A stretch of 64,000 nt of DNA. It comes from Clostridiales bacterium (lineage in GTDB: Bacteria > Bacillota > Clostridia > Christensenellales > Aristaeellaceae). The number at the start of each line of letters is the position of its first letter. Positions within the stretch are counted from its first letter, which is position 1. The translations under genes were made by a program, and so were the position numbers. The notes below the pieces were generated by a model. That model made no database searches. It was not told the origin of the DNA and saw only the letters and a list, made by a program, of their open reading frames with translations. The stretch covers positions 30,291 through 94,290 of the forward strand of contig DUQF01000025.1 of NCBI GenBank assembly GCA_012837965.1. The letters are read 5' to 3'. Of the stretch, positions 1 through 8,976 are shown one piece after another.

Positions 1-393
1 ACTTTCTTTATCCGCCGAACAAGAACTGGGCTTCAAAAACGTTATTTCTTGCAGGAATTTTGGCGAATCGCGCTTCGAACACTCGCTTCGCTCGCGCTGC
101 TTGGCATATGGTTTTTCGCCCTGTATCTGGTACTGCAAGAACTCATTAAGCCCGTGCTGCTTTTCCCTGAATGGGTACCCTCAGTGCCGGTGGAACCCAA
201 GGAAATCGGCGCCGCTTTTTGGCATAACCGCAGCGCAAACACGGCTCTGGTCGCTTTAAGAACGCCAAACAGCCTGCTTCTGTCTTTCTGGCTATCGGTG
301 AGCGCCGCCTTGTGCACGGCCTTTGGCTTGATCTCTCTGCCTTTGCTTACCCGTATTAAGGACGCTTGGACAGCTTGGCTGAAAAACCGTTAA
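1..393 (+). CDS. C-terminal part of an unknown membrane protein
   Basis: The reading frame is open from the first base to a TAA at 391-393, giving 130 visible residues, so the gene probably begins left of the window. A TTG at 49 could be a start but has no ribosome site before it. Two hydrophobic stretches, at about residues 30-52 and 98-118 of the visible part, look like membrane segments separated by an extracytoplasmic loop rich in Pro and Val, and the tail is basic (KDAWTAWLKNR). I do not recognise the family. It is followed by an operator-like element and a weak terminator, so it is not part of the gapA transcript. Confidence 0.55.
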   Translation, partial: TFFIRRTRTGLQKRYFLQEFWRIALRTLASLALLGIWFFALYLVLQELIKPVLLFPEWVPSVPVEPKEIGAAFWHNRSANTALVALRTPNSLLLSFWLSVSAALCTAFGLISLPLLTRIKDAWTAWLKNR

Positions 394-398
394 TTTGT

Positions 399-414
399 GG
401 GACAAATTTCGCCC
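399..414 (+). promoter_or_regulatory. Operator-like 16-bp element upstream of gapA
   Basis: The sequence GGGACAAATTTCGCCC lies 70 bp upstream of the gapA -10 box. Near-identical elements occur at 24373-24388 and 24271-24286 (cggR region) and at 58166-58181 (V-ATPase). It is an imperfect dyad of the form GGGnnAAnnTTnnCCC. The GGGAC half resembles the CGGGAC half-site known for Bacillus CggR. That the element binds a regulator, and which one, is inference. Confidence 0.6.
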
Positions 415-437
415 GCCTACCCTTTTTCCTCCCGCAG

Positions 438-460
438 AAGCCGCTTTTGGGCGGCTTTTC
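438..460 (+). terminator. Weak intrinsic terminator upstream of gapA
   Basis: A 7-bp stem, AAGCCGC (438-444) with GCGGCTT (451-457), has a 6-base loop and a short T run. It would end transcription from the partial membrane gene before the gapA promoter. Confidence 0.5.
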
Positions 461-462
461 GG

Positions 463-490
463 TTGCATAATGAAAGAAATATGGTATAAT
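463..490 (+). promoter_or_regulatory. gapA promoter
   Basis: TTGCAT (463-468), a 16-bp spacer and TATAAT (485-490) preceded by TGG, an extended -10. The predicted start of transcription is near 497, about 40 bases before the gapA ATG. Confidence 0.8.
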
Positions 491-512
491 AAGCATGTCA
501 CATTTGATTTGA

Positions 513-1562
<1,050 letters not shown>

Positions 1563-1574
1563 GCACCTAAACCC

Positions 1575-1606
1575 AAAGCGCCTCCACCAAAAGGGGCGCT
1601 TTTTTT
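1575..1606 (+). terminator. Intrinsic terminator of gapA
   Basis: AAAGCGCC (1575-1582) pairs with GGCGCTTT (1595-1602), followed by a run of T. It isolates gapA from rpmE. Confidence 0.9.
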
Positions 1607-1652
1607 GTATAAATTTATAAGACAGAGGAAAACATCTTTTTTATCAAAAAAC

Positions 1653-1681
1653 TTGCCAAACAATTTAAACGATGATATACT
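1653..1681 (+). promoter_or_regulatory. rpmE promoter
   Basis: TTGCCA (1653-1658), a 17-bp spacer and TATACT (1676-1681). Confidence 0.65.
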
Positions 1682-1744
1682 ACTGCTTGGCTCATGGTCG
1701 CGCGCCATGAATCCTGACAAGAGCGCAAAAAGAGGTGAAATGAA

Positions 1745-1948
1745 ATGAAGGAAGGCATCCATCCCAAGTACCACAAGGTTTCTGTCAGCTGCGTCTGCGG
1801 TGAAACCTTTGAAACCGGGTCAACTAAAGGCGGCGATATGCGTATCCATATCTGCTCCAATTGCCACCCGTTCTACACGGGCAAGCAGAAGACCGTGGAA
1901 GCCGGCGGCCGTGTCGATCGTTTCAAGAAGCGTTTCGGCATCGATTAA
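1745..1948 (+). CDS. rpmE: 50S ribosomal protein L31
   Basis: A 67-residue ribosomal protein of the large subunit. It is the zinc-binding (type A) form: Cys16-x-Cys18 and Cys37-x-x-Cys40 are all present, in VSCVCGETF and HICSNCHPF. This matters because many Firmicutes also keep a Cys-less paralogue for zinc starvation; only the zinc form is seen here. AGAGGTG at 1731-1737 sets the ATG. It heads the rpmE-yqhQ-prmC-prfA block common in Clostridia, but has its own promoter and terminator. Confidence 0.97.
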   Translation: MKEGIHPKYHKVSVSCVCGETFETGSTKGGDMRIHICSNCHPFYTGKQKTVEAGGRVDRFKKRFGID

Positions 1949-1974
1949 GTCGTATATTTTCGGCACAAGATTAC

Positions 1975-2010
1975 ACCCTTCCCGCACTTATTTTTTGGGA
2001 AGGGTTTTCT
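1975..2010 (+). terminator. Intrinsic terminator of rpmE
   Basis: ACCCTTCCC (1975-1983) pairs with GGGAAGGGT (1997-2005), followed by TTTTC. Confidence 0.85.
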
Positions 2011-2034
2011 TGTTTAAGAAATGTTCGGCTTGCC

Positions 2035-2064
2035 TTGCTACTTTTTTTATCAATCGGGTATAAT
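2035..2064 (+). promoter_or_regulatory. Promoter of yqhQ-prmC-prfA
   Basis: TTGCTA (2035-2040), an 18-bp spacer and TATAAT (2059-2064). The -10 is embedded in CAATCGGGTATAATAGC (2051-2067), 17 bases identical to the rpsU promoter core. Confidence 0.8.
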
Positions 2065-2106
2065 AGCAAGAGATGAAAATTCACCATTTGATTTAAAGGA
2101 GTTTTT

Positions 2107-3108
2107 ATGAGCAAAGATCAACAAAAAAAGGTTGATATCGGCGGGCAAGCAGTGCTTGAGGGCGTGATGATGAAGGCGCCCGAGTATATCGCCATCGCCG
2201 TCAGACGTCCCAACGGCGATATTGTAGTCAAGCGTGAATCCCACCAATCTCCCGCCAAAAAGCATAAGTGGATGGGGTGGCCTTTCATTAGAGGCGCTGT
2301 AAACATGGCGCTGATGCTGAAGCTGGGTATGCAGGTGCTGGAAGATTCCTCCACCATGCTGGGCGAATCGGAAGAGCCTGACAAGCTTGAAAAGTGGCTG
2401 GAAAAGAAATTTGGCACAAAAGCTGAAAAGGTCATGATGGGCATTGCTATGGCGCTTGCCGTTATTCTCTCAGTAGGCCTGTTTGTACTGCTGCCCAATC
2501 TCCCTGCCAAAGCTTTACGGCAAGCGGGCTGGTCACTCACCAGCGTTAATCTCATCAGCGGGCTTATCCGTACGGCCATTTTGCTTGCCTATTTGTGGAT
2601 AGTCGGCCTTCAAAAAGATATGCGGCGCACCTTCCAGTACCACGGAAGCGAGCACAAGACCGTGTACTGCCACGAACATGAGCTGCCGCTAACACCGCAA
2701 AACGCGCAAAAATTCAGTTGTTTGCACCCCAGGTGCGGCACCAGCTTTTTGCTGCTCACTTTTATTTTGTCCATCGTGTTTTATTCCGTTATTGACCAAG
2801 TGATTTTAAATACTACCGGCTTTGACCTTGGACAAAACTATCTGATGCGCATCCTGACCCGACTTTTACTCTTGCCCCTGGTGGCAGGCATCGGCTACGA
2901 GGCGCTTAAAGCCCTTGCCCACGCCGAAACCCCGCTGACACGGGCGCTCAGGTGGCCGGGCATGCAGTTGCAGCGCTTGACCACACGCCAGCCCACCGAC
3001 GAAATGTGCGAGGTGGCCATCGTTGCCATGAACGCAGCGCTGCATGGCCTGCCCGAAGGTGAAACTACGCCCGAAGGCTGGGTATTGCTTCCAAAGGAAG
3101 CGGCATGA
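2107..3108 (+). CDS. YqhQ-like DUF1385 membrane protein
   Basis: Matches the DUF1385 (YqhQ) family by its N-terminus DIGGQAVLEGVMMKAPEY and by the conserved His/Cys block with YHGSEHKTVYCHEHE and CLHPRCGTSF (about residues 177-220). Those residues look like a metal site, but no biochemical role is established that I know of. Hydrophobic segments at about 113-130, 150-168, 215-235 and 250-268 predict an integral membrane protein. AAAGGAG at 2096-2102 sets the ATG. Its last four bases overlap the prmC start (ATGA), so the two are translationally coupled. The neighbourhood with rpmE, prmC and prfA is a typical clostridial one. Confidence 0.9.
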   Translation: MSKDQQKKVDIGGQAVLEGVMMKAPEYIAIAVRRPNGDIVVKRESHQSPAKKHKWMGWPFIRGAVNMALMLKLGMQVLEDSSTMLGESEEPDKLEKWLEKKFGTKAEKVMMGIAMALAVILSVGLFVLLPNLPAKALRQAGWSLTSVNLISGLIRTAILLAYLWIVGLQKDMRRTFQYHGSEHKTVYCHEHELPLTPQNAQKFSCLHPRCGTSFLLLTFILSIVFYSVIDQVILNTTGFDLGQNYLMRILTRLLLLPLVAGIGYEALKALAHAETPLTRALRWPGMQLQRLTTRQPTDEMCEVAIVAMNAALHGLPEGETTPEGWVLLPKEAA

Positions 3109-3929
3109 CCTTTCGCCAAGCATTAAAAGCCGGAGAGGAAAGGCTGCTTTCCGTCGGCATTGAAGAGGCTGCCCACGACAGCCTTGCCCTCCTTTCTCAC
3201 GCTATAGAAAAGGATGCGGCAGACGTTCTCCTTTTTGGGGGCAGCCTGTCTACCGAGCAGCAGGAAACTTTCGATCGCTTGGTTGAAAGGCGGGCTGCCC
3301 GTTATCCCCTTCAGTATATTTTAGGGGAAAGTTTCTTTATGGGGCTTGGCTTTTATGTGGATGAGAACGTGCTTATCCCCCGCTTTGATACTGAATGCGT
3401 ATGTGAGGCGGCGCTTGAAAATTTACCACAAAACGCACGGGTACTGGATTTATGCACCGGCTCGGGCGCCCTTGCCATCGCCATAAAAAAAACAAGACCG
3501 GACGCTACGGTTGACGCAACGGAGCTGTCCCCTGCCGCATTAGAAATAGCCAAGAAGAACGCCAAGCGAAACGGAGTGGAAATTCAGTTTTACTTAGGCG
3601 ACCTGTTTGCGCAAGCGCAGGGTTATTATGATTTAATTGTGTCCAACCCCCCCTATGTCCCCAAAAAAGATTGGGAGAGTTTGCAAGAGGAAGTTAAACA
3701 CGAACCCCGTATGGCGCTTGATGGCGGGGATAGCGGCTTTGATGTGTATAAAAGAATTATTGATGCGGTCAAAGACTACCTGAAACCCGATGGCCGCCTT
3801 GTACTTGAAGCGGGCGACGGACAGGCGGAAACGCTTGTAGGCATGCTAAAAAAGCGTTTTAAGTCCCTCCATGTCCGAAACGACCTTGCAGGCAGGCCAA
3901 GGACCGTGATTGCGCAAAATTTAAAATAA
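3105..3929 (+). CDS. prmC: Release factor glutamine methyltransferase
   Basis: PrmC (HemK) transfers a methyl group from S-adenosylmethionine to the Gln of the GGQ motif in release factors, raising their activity. The 274-residue protein shows the N-terminal helical release-factor-binding region, the SAM loop VLDLCTGSGALAIA (about 110-123), and the catalytic N181-P-P-Y184, which is the signature of Gln/Asn N-methyltransferases. Its substrate RF1 is encoded 19 bases downstream. The start overlaps the yqhQ stop, and AAAGGAAG at 3093-3100 lies inside yqhQ. Confidence 0.97.
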   Translation: MTFRQALKAGEERLLSVGIEEAAHDSLALLSHAIEKDAADVLLFGGSLSTEQQETFDRLVERRAARYPLQYILGESFFMGLGFYVDENVLIPRFDTECVCEAALENLPQNARVLDLCTGSGALAIAIKKTRPDATVDATELSPAALEIAKKNAKRNGVEIQFYLGDLFAQAQGYYDLIVSNPPYVPKKDWESLQEEVKHEPRMALDGGDSGFDVYKRIIDAVKDYLKPDGRLVLEAGDGQAETLVGMLKKRFKSLHVRNDLAGRPRTVIAQNLK

Positions 3930-3948
3930 GCCACTTAAAGGAGTTCCA

Positions 3949-4998
3949 TTGATCGAGCAATTTGAACAAATTAAAGGCCGTTATGACGAGCTGGTTGTCG
4001 CCTCCGCACAGCCGGACATTATCGCCGATGCCGAAAAGCTGCAAGCCATTTTCAAGGAAATGAGCGAGTTGGATGAAAAGGTACACGCCTTTGAACAGTA
4101 TCAAGCCCTGAGTCAAGAACTTGAGGATGTCAAGGAACTTTTGGATGACCCCCTCTTGCAGGAAGAAGCCGAACAGGAACTTGTGAGGCTCCAAGGCGCC
4201 CTTGAAGAGCAAGAAACCCTCTTAAAGGATATGCTTATTCCCCAAGACCCCAACGACCGCCGCAATGTGATTATCGAGGTGCGCCCCGGCGCCGGCGGTG
4301 ATGAGGCGGGGCTTTTTGGTAACCTCCTTGTTCGCATGTACACCCGCTATGCCGAGCGCAGGGGTTATACGGTGGAATGGATCAGTTTGAGCGAAACCGA
4401 GCTTGGCGGCGTAAAAGAAGCGGTGTTTATGCTCAAAGGCGCCGGCGCTTTTAGCCGCATGAAGTATGAAAGCGGTGTACACCGTGTGCAGCGGGTGCCT
4501 ACCACCGAAACGCAGGGCCGCATTCACACGTCAACTGCTACCGTCGCCGTACTTCCCGAAATGGACGATGTGGACGCCAGCATTGACTTAAAGGACGTTC
4601 GGGTGGATGTATATCGGGCTTCCGGGCACGGCGGCCAGCACGTAAACACCACCGACTCGGCCGTGCGCTTAACGCACATTCCCACCGGTCTTGTGGTTAC
4701 CTGCCAGAATGAAAAAAGCCAACTGAAAAATAAAGAAAAGGCGATGAAAGTCTTGCAAAGTCGCCTTCTCGCGCAGCTTGAAAGTGACCGGGACGCTGCC
4801 TACGCTGACGAGCGCAAAGGCCAACTCGGATCGGGTGACCGCTCCGAGCGCATCCGTACCTACAACTTCCCCCAAGGGCGGGTTACCGACCATCGCATCA
4901 ACCTGACGTTATATGCCATCAACAACATCATGGATGGGGATTTGGATGAGCTCATCGATGCCCTAGCCATTGCCGCCCGCCAACAAGCAGGGCAATAA
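3949..4998 (+). CDS. prfA: Peptide chain release factor 1
   Basis: RF1 recognises UAA and UAG stop codons and triggers peptide release. The 349-residue protein has the long N-terminal helical domain, the codon-recognition P-x-T tripeptide as RVPTTETQGRIH, and the catalytic GGQ at 228-230 in SGHGGQHVNTTDSA. The start is TTG, with AAAGGAG at 3938-3944 at good spacing; no ATG fits. The presence of RF1 matters for the amber codon seen in cggR: UAG should terminate in this organism, and gltX and the vanW gene end in TAG. Confidence 0.97.
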   Translation: MIEQFEQIKGRYDELVVASAQPDIIADAEKLQAIFKEMSELDEKVHAFEQYQALSQELEDVKELLDDPLLQEEAEQELVRLQGALEEQETLLKDMLIPQDPNDRRNVIIEVRPGAGGDEAGLFGNLLVRMYTRYAERRGYTVEWISLSETELGGVKEAVFMLKGAGAFSRMKYESGVHRVQRVPTTETQGRIHTSTATVAVLPEMDDVDASIDLKDVRVDVYRASGHGGQHVNTTDSAVRLTHIPTGLVVTCQNEKSQLKNKEKAMKVLQSRLLAQLESDRDAAYADERKGQLGSGDRSERIRTYNFPQGRVTDHRINLTLYAINNIMDGDLDELIDALAIAARQQAGQ

Positions 4999-5021
4999 TA
5001 TCTATACTCTTGGAGGAAGAC

Positions 5022-5945
5022 ATGTCGCACAACCATGACCACACTCACAGACAATCCGATCAAAATATTTTGATCGCCTTTTTGCTCAAGCTCATATTTT
5101 CTGTGGTTGAGCTGATCGGCGGCACGCTGACGGGCTCCGTCGCCATCCTATCGGACGCGGTGCACGATTTAGGCGATGCCGTAAGCATCGGCGTTAGTTA
5201 TTTTTTGGAAAAAAAGTCCAAAAAAGGACCGGACGATGTTTACACTTATGGTTATGCCCGTTATTCCGTCATGGGCAGCGTGTTCACAACGCTGATTTTG
5301 CTGGTCGGTTCTATCTTGGTTATCATCCATGCCATCGACCGCCTGTTTAACCCCGTTACCATCAACTACGATGGAATGATGCTGCTCGCCCTGCTTGGCG
5401 TTGTAGTCAACTTTTTGGCCGCCTATTATACAAGGGGTGGAGATTCAATGAACCAAAAGGCAGTCAATCTGCATATGATGGAAGACGTGCTGGGTTGGGC
5501 GGCGGTGCTTGTGGGCGCTGTGGTCATGCGTTTTACCGGATGGAACTTCATTGACCCCCTGCTTTCGCTGGCGGTCGCGGCCTATATTCTCATCAACGCC
5601 TTGAAGCACCTGTCAAACAGCCTTTATCTATTCCTTGAAAAAATCCCCCAAGGCGTCAGCATGGAAGATATCGAGGAAAAAGTTCTCTCCGTCCCCGGAG
5701 TGCGGGATGTCCACCACATTCACGCCTGGTCGCTGGATGGCAAGCAACACTTTGTTACCATGCACGTAGTAACCGATGAAGACCCGCAGGAAATGAAAGG
5801 CGCTCTTCGCCAAAAACTTCAAGAATGCGGCCTATCTCATGCCACCATTGAGCTTGAAACAAGCGATGAACACTGCCATGCGCCCAAATGTACAGTGAAA
5901 AGCGAGCATTCGCACGGCCATCACCACCATCATCACCACCATTAA
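5022..5945 (+). CDS. Cation diffusion facilitator family transporter
   Basis: A CDF (CzcD/ZitB-like) exporter that pumps Zn2+ or related divalent metals out against protons. Six membrane helices are visible within about residues 14-200. The metal-site motifs are in helix 2 (SDAVHDLGDAV) and helix 5 (LHMMEDVLGWAAV), followed by the cytoplasmic ferredoxin-like domain with VHHIHAWSLDG. Both ends are rich in His, MSHNHDHTHR at the start and eight consecutive His at the end; these are usually metal-buffering tails. GGAGG at 5012-5016 places the start at ATG 5022 rather than the upstream in-frame TTG at 5010. Substrate specificity is inferred. Confidence 0.93.
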   Translation: MSHNHDHTHRQSDQNILIAFLLKLIFSVVELIGGTLTGSVAILSDAVHDLGDAVSIGVSYFLEKKSKKGPDDVYTYGYARYSVMGSVFTTLILLVGSILVIIHAIDRLFNPVTINYDGMMLLALLGVVVNFLAAYYTRGGDSMNQKAVNLHMMEDVLGWAAVLVGAVVMRFTGWNFIDPLLSLAVAAYILINALKHLSNSLYLFLEKIPQGVSMEDIEEKVLSVPGVRDVHHIHAWSLDGKQHFVTMHVVTDEDPQEMKGALRQKLQECGLSHATIELETSDEHCHAPKCTVKSEHSHGHHHHHHHH

Positions 5946-6004
5946 AAAGATGAAAAAATTGAACATTCTTTACCTTCCCCAAATTAGACTGGATATTTTC
6001 ATTA

Positions 6005-6019
6005 CAATCGGGTATAATA
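6005..6019 (+). promoter_or_regulatory. Promoter core of the P-loop gene
   Basis: CAATCGGGTATAATA with TATAAT at 6013-6018. No good -35 is found at 16-18 bp, so it probably works as an extended -10 promoter. The 15 bases are identical to those in the yqhQ and rpsU promoters. Confidence 0.7.
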
Positions 6020-6052
6020 TATTTAACAAATTACCATAAGGAGGTTTTCCCC

Positions 6053-6463
6053 ATGATTCAAATTATTCACGGAAAAAAGGGCTCCGGAAAAACCAAGCGT
6101 CTGATTGATATGACCAACGATGCTATGAATGAACGGCACGGCGACGTGGTTTTTGTTGATGACGATAACCGTTACATGTTTGATCTACGACACGAGGTGC
6201 GTTTTGTTAATGCCGGCGAATACGGGGTGTCCGGACCGAAAATGTTCTATGGCTTCATCTGCGGTATGATTACCCAGAATTACGATATTACCCATATCTT
6301 TGTTGATGCGTTCCTTAAATTAGTGAATGTTGAACCCAAAGAAACCGCGTGGTTTTTCGATCAGTTGGAATCGCTTACAGAAAAGCACGACTTAACTTTT
6401 GTCCTTTCGGTTAGCTGCGATGATTCCGAAGCTCCCGAATTCATGAAAAAGTTCTTTATATAA
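6053..6463 (+). CDS. Small P-loop NTPase-like protein of unknown role
   Basis: 136 residues. The N-terminus MIQIIHGKKGSGKT contains a clear Walker A motif (G7-K-K-G-S-G-K-T14), and THIFVDAFLK (about 95-104) looks like a Walker B strand ending in Asp. The protein is far too short for a PilT or AAA ATPase and has no visible partner domain. Similar short proteins occur in Clostridia, but I know of no assigned function. AAGGAGG at 6040-6046 gives the ATG. It has its own promoter and is followed by the bidirectional rpsU terminator. Its promoter core is shared with ribosomal and release-factor genes, hinting at growth-rate-linked expression. Confidence 0.8.
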   Translation: MIQIIHGKKGSGKTKRLIDMTNDAMNERHGDVVFVDDDNRYMFDLRHEVRFVNAGEYGVSGPKMFYGFICGMITQNYDITHIFVDAFLKLVNVEPKETAWFFDQLESLTEKHDLTFVLSVSCDDSEAPEFMKKFFI

Positions 6464-6615
6464 ATAAGCTTTTACTTTAAGAAAACCAACCGGTCAAAGG
6501 CAGGGCTATTTTTGACTTTTTCATTGTCTCTGATCGGTTTTTGTTTTTATAAAATTTAGCAAAAATCAACTCAAAATCAACCGGTACGATTCTATTATAG
6601 ATATAAACAAACAAC

Positions 6616-6646
6616 AAAAAAGAGGGAGATGAACCCCCTCTTTTTT
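6616..6646. terminator. Bidirectional terminator between the P-loop gene and rpsU
   Basis: AAAAAAGAGGG (6616-6626) pairs with CCCTCTTTTTT (6636-6646) around a 9-base loop. Both strands end in a T run, serving the convergent genes. The rest of 6464-6655 is AT-rich and shows nothing else clear. Confidence 0.9.
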
Positions 6647-6655
6647 GATTGAAAA

Positions 6656-6829
6656 TCAATACTTGCGTTTGCGGGCAGCCTCAGCCTTCTTCTTACGCTT
6701 GACGCTGGGCTTCTCGTAATGCTCACGCTTACGAACCTCGGCGATAACGCCGGAACGGGCGCACAAACGCTTAAAACGCTTTAGAGCGCTTTCCAAGCTT
6801 TCGTTTTCCTTCACACGGATTTCGGACAC
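6656..6829 (-). CDS. rpsU: 30S ribosomal protein S21
   Basis: A 57-residue small-subunit protein. The translation begins [19 protein letters not shown] and has the basic C-terminus ending RKRKY, typical of Firmicute S21. The start is GTG at 6827-6829 with a strong GGGGGGAG ribosome site about 4-5 bases before it; the stop is TGA. It is read from its own perfect promoter (6900-6928) with a leader of about 60 bases and ends at the 6616-6646 terminator. The short length makes it easy to miss in automated calls. Confidence 0.96.
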   Translation of the reverse strand: MSEIRVKENESLESALKRFKRLCARSGVIAEVRKREHYEKPSVKRKKKAEAARKRKY

Positions 6830-6899
6830 AATTCTCCCCCCCTTCGCACATCTCGCCTTGGCTATCGCCGTTTACACGGCAGATGGCGACTGTAGGGCT

Positions 6900-6928
6900 A
6901 TTATACCCGATTGCTAAATTCCAGTCAA
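6900..6928 (-). promoter_or_regulatory. rpsU promoter
   Basis: On the minus strand: TTGACT (6928-6923), a 17-bp spacer and TATAAT (6905-6900). The core CAATCGGGTATAATAGC (6913-6897) matches the yqhQ-prfA promoter base for base. Confidence 0.88.
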
Positions 6929-6979
6929 GCGGCCGCAATCAAAAACCGGCGAACCGAAGCTCGCCGGTTAAGGTATCAA

Positions 6980-8371
6980 TCAGTTGGCATTCAAAGTATC
7001 GGCCATTTCCATGAGCAAATCATAGTTGCTCTGGACACCGTCCACATACACGCCAAGGTCGGAGTACAGGCTGTTGACGGGATTGGCTACGTTGAAAGAC
7101 ACATCCAGACGGACGTTCAGCACAATGTACTGGGCGCCTCCAAGGTCGATGGGCTGGTTGAACTGCCTGGTAGCGCCTTCGTTAACGAGCATCTCGGGGG
7201 TAACTGCGGACAGCACGGGATACAGGAAAAGCACTTCCTTGGATACCATGGTGCTGGGGTCGTTCATAGTGTAGGATACCATAACCGAGCCGTAAGATGT
7301 GGTCACGTTGACCATGCCGATATAATAACCGTTGTTCGTAATTAACGGGAAGGTTTGCACACCATCTTCCGAAACGTCCACAGGGGTAAATCGATCGGGA
7401 AAAGTGCCGAAAAGAGTAGGATTCAAATCCCTTGCATAGGGACCAAAGTTGAACGCCTGAACACCTGTGCTAACCGGGCTTTGGATTATCGGCTGAGTGG
7501 CCTGACCCTGCTGGCCAAGCCCTTGCGAGGTCGACGGGGCTGTCGAGGCTCCCTCATAGCCGGGATGGGGACGACGTTTCATAATGCGGTTACATTTGGC
7601 GCAGAGCATATAGTCTTGGGAACGGTCGTTCTCGTCCCAGAGCCAACGCACGGGATCGGGCGCGGTATGCGGGACTTTGGAAAGCCGTTTGGTGGTTGTG
7701 GCACCACAAACACTACAGGTGCCCGTTGCCGAACCATAAGCTGTACAGGTGGGTTCAAGAGTGGTTACCCAATTGCCCCAAGTATGTTTTCGAGGCGGGA
7801 GGTTACGGGTGGTCGTCGCAGAGCACTCACTACAAGTGCCTGTTTGATTGATGCCCTTCGTACAGTCCGCCTGTGCGGGAGTCCAATTTCCCCACTGATG
7901 GTCTTTTAAGGGAATTGCAACTACCTTTGTTGCACTACAGCCCTCGCGAGTACATGTATAAGTTTTGGTTCCTTGGTCTTTACATGTGGACTCTACCACA
8001 ACCGGAGCTCCATCAAACTTGTGCCCAAGGGCGGGAACGATTTCATCCGGGAACGGAAAACCGCAATCGGGACACGCTTTCTTAGTAATTCCAACGTCAA
8101 GACAGGTAGGATCTGTAGAAGTATCCAGCTTTACGGGCGCAAGGTGTCCACGTACCTGACCATAGACTTTTGTTGTTTCCGCACATGATCCAACCGAGCA
8201 CTTGTATACGTCGTATGGGGCATTTATGCACGGATTGTCGGGATTAACACGCTCGACCCATAAATCAAATTTGTGTTCATGTGGAGGCTCATCCGCAAAA
8301 GTAACAGCCGCCACCGACAACAGCAGCGCCATCACCGCTAAGAGGATGAACAGGCGTTTCGAAGTTTTCAT
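6980..8371 (-). CDS. Secreted protein with five Cys/His repeat units
   Basis: 463 residues beginning with a signal peptide (MKTSKRLFILLAVMALLLSV, cleavage near TFA-DE). Residues 31-260 hold five units of about 40 residues, each with Cys-x9-Cys-x(2 or 4)-Cys: Cys48/58/63, 90/100/103, 130/140/145, 170/180/183 and 209/219/222, with a His or HxWGNW between units, then a last Cys257-x2-Cys260. A Ser/Gln/Thr-rich linker (275-300) leads to a C-terminal domain of about 150 residues that I do not recognise. Units with three Cys and one His suggest zinc binding, an unusual feature outside the cell. Similar repeats occur in surface proteins of gut Firmicutes. AAGGAAGGAG at 8381-8390 selects ATG 8371 over an upstream in-frame start. 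Confidence 0.8.
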   Translation of the reverse strand: MKTSKRLFILLAVMALLLSVAAVTFADEPPHEHKFDLWVERVNPDNPCINAPYDVYKCSVGSCAETTKVYGQVRGHLAPVKLDTSTDPTCLDVGITKKACPDCGFPFPDEIVPALGHKFDGAPVVVESTCKDQGTKTYTCTREGCSATKVVAIPLKDHQWGNWTPAQADCTKGINQTGTCSECSATTTRNLPPRKHTWGNWVTTLEPTCTAYGSATGTCSVCGATTTKRLSKVPHTAPDPVRWLWDENDRSQDYMLCAKCNRIMKRRPHPGYEGASTAPSTSQGLGQQGQATQPIIQSPVSTGVQAFNFGPYARDLNPTLFGTFPDRFTPVDVSEDGVQTFPLITNNGYYIGMVNVTTSYGSVMVSYTMNDPSTMVSKEVLFLYPVLSAVTPEMLVNEGATRQFNQPIDLGGAQYIVLNVRLDVSFNVANPVNSLYSDLGVYVDGVQSNYDLLMEMADTLNAN

Positions 8372-8482
8372 CTTTCTATTCTCCTTCCTTTCATGGAAAC
8401 AGTATTTCAACACGCTTATTATACTAAAACCTCTCCTAAAATGTCAATTCTATTAAAGGAATCTTTACCACCATTCATACCA

Positions 8483-8511
8483 TTGCCCAAAGGGGTATTT
8501 ACGGGTATAAT
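8483..8511 (+). promoter_or_regulatory. Promoter of the DUF1934-MBL operon
   Basis: TTGCCC (8483-8488), a 17-bp spacer and TATAAT (8506-8511), with ACGGG just before the -10. Confidence 0.75.
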
Positions 8512-8541
8512 ATAGGTAGAATGAAGAAAGGAGCTTCTCGG

Positions 8542-8976
8542 ATGAAAAACAAAACTGTTTTGCTTGAAGTCAACGGCGTTGCCGGTATTGACGAACCTAT
8601 GGACGAGCCCATTCGCCTGATTACCACCGGCAAACTATCCGGCGGAAAAGACACTTGGAAGCTCACTTACACTGAAACCGATCCCGATACACAACATAAA
8701 CGGCGCGTAACCATGACCCTGGACAAGGGCGTTGTCACCTTGCAGCGGGGCGGCCCGTTGGGCAACAGCATGGTTTTTGAAAAAGAGCGCCGCTACGAAA
8801 GCAGCTATCAAACCCCCTTTGGCTCCCTTGACTTGGGACTGTATCCCACGCAGGTACATTACCGGGTGACTGACGAGGGCGACGGTGAAATCAAGCTGCG
8901 CTACCACTTGGACTTGGAAGGACATTCAACAGGGCTGCACCAGGTCAACATTCGCTTTAAGTCAAGCCCGGCATGA
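8542..8976 (+). CDS. DUF1934 (YwiB-like) beta-barrel protein
   Basis: 144 residues resembling the DUF1934/YwiB family, small calycin-like beta-barrels of unknown function often found near argS in Firmicutes. Supporting signs are the alternating polar and hydrophobic strands, the central RRVTMTLDKGVVTLQRGG, and the YETPFG-like YQTPFGSLDLGLYPTQV segment. AAAGGAG at 8527-8533 lies 8 bases before ATG 8542; the upstream ATG at 8521 precedes the ribosome site and is rejected. Its last four bases overlap the next gene (ATGA). Here argS lies at the other end of the window. Confidence 0.85.
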   Translation: MKNKTVLLEVNGVAGIDEPMDEPIRLITTGKLSGGKDTWKLTYTETDPDTQHKRRVTMTLDKGVVTLQRGGPLGNSMVFEKERRYESSYQTPFGSLDLGLYPTQVHYRVTDEGDGEIKLRYHLDLEGHSTGLHQVNIRFKSSPA

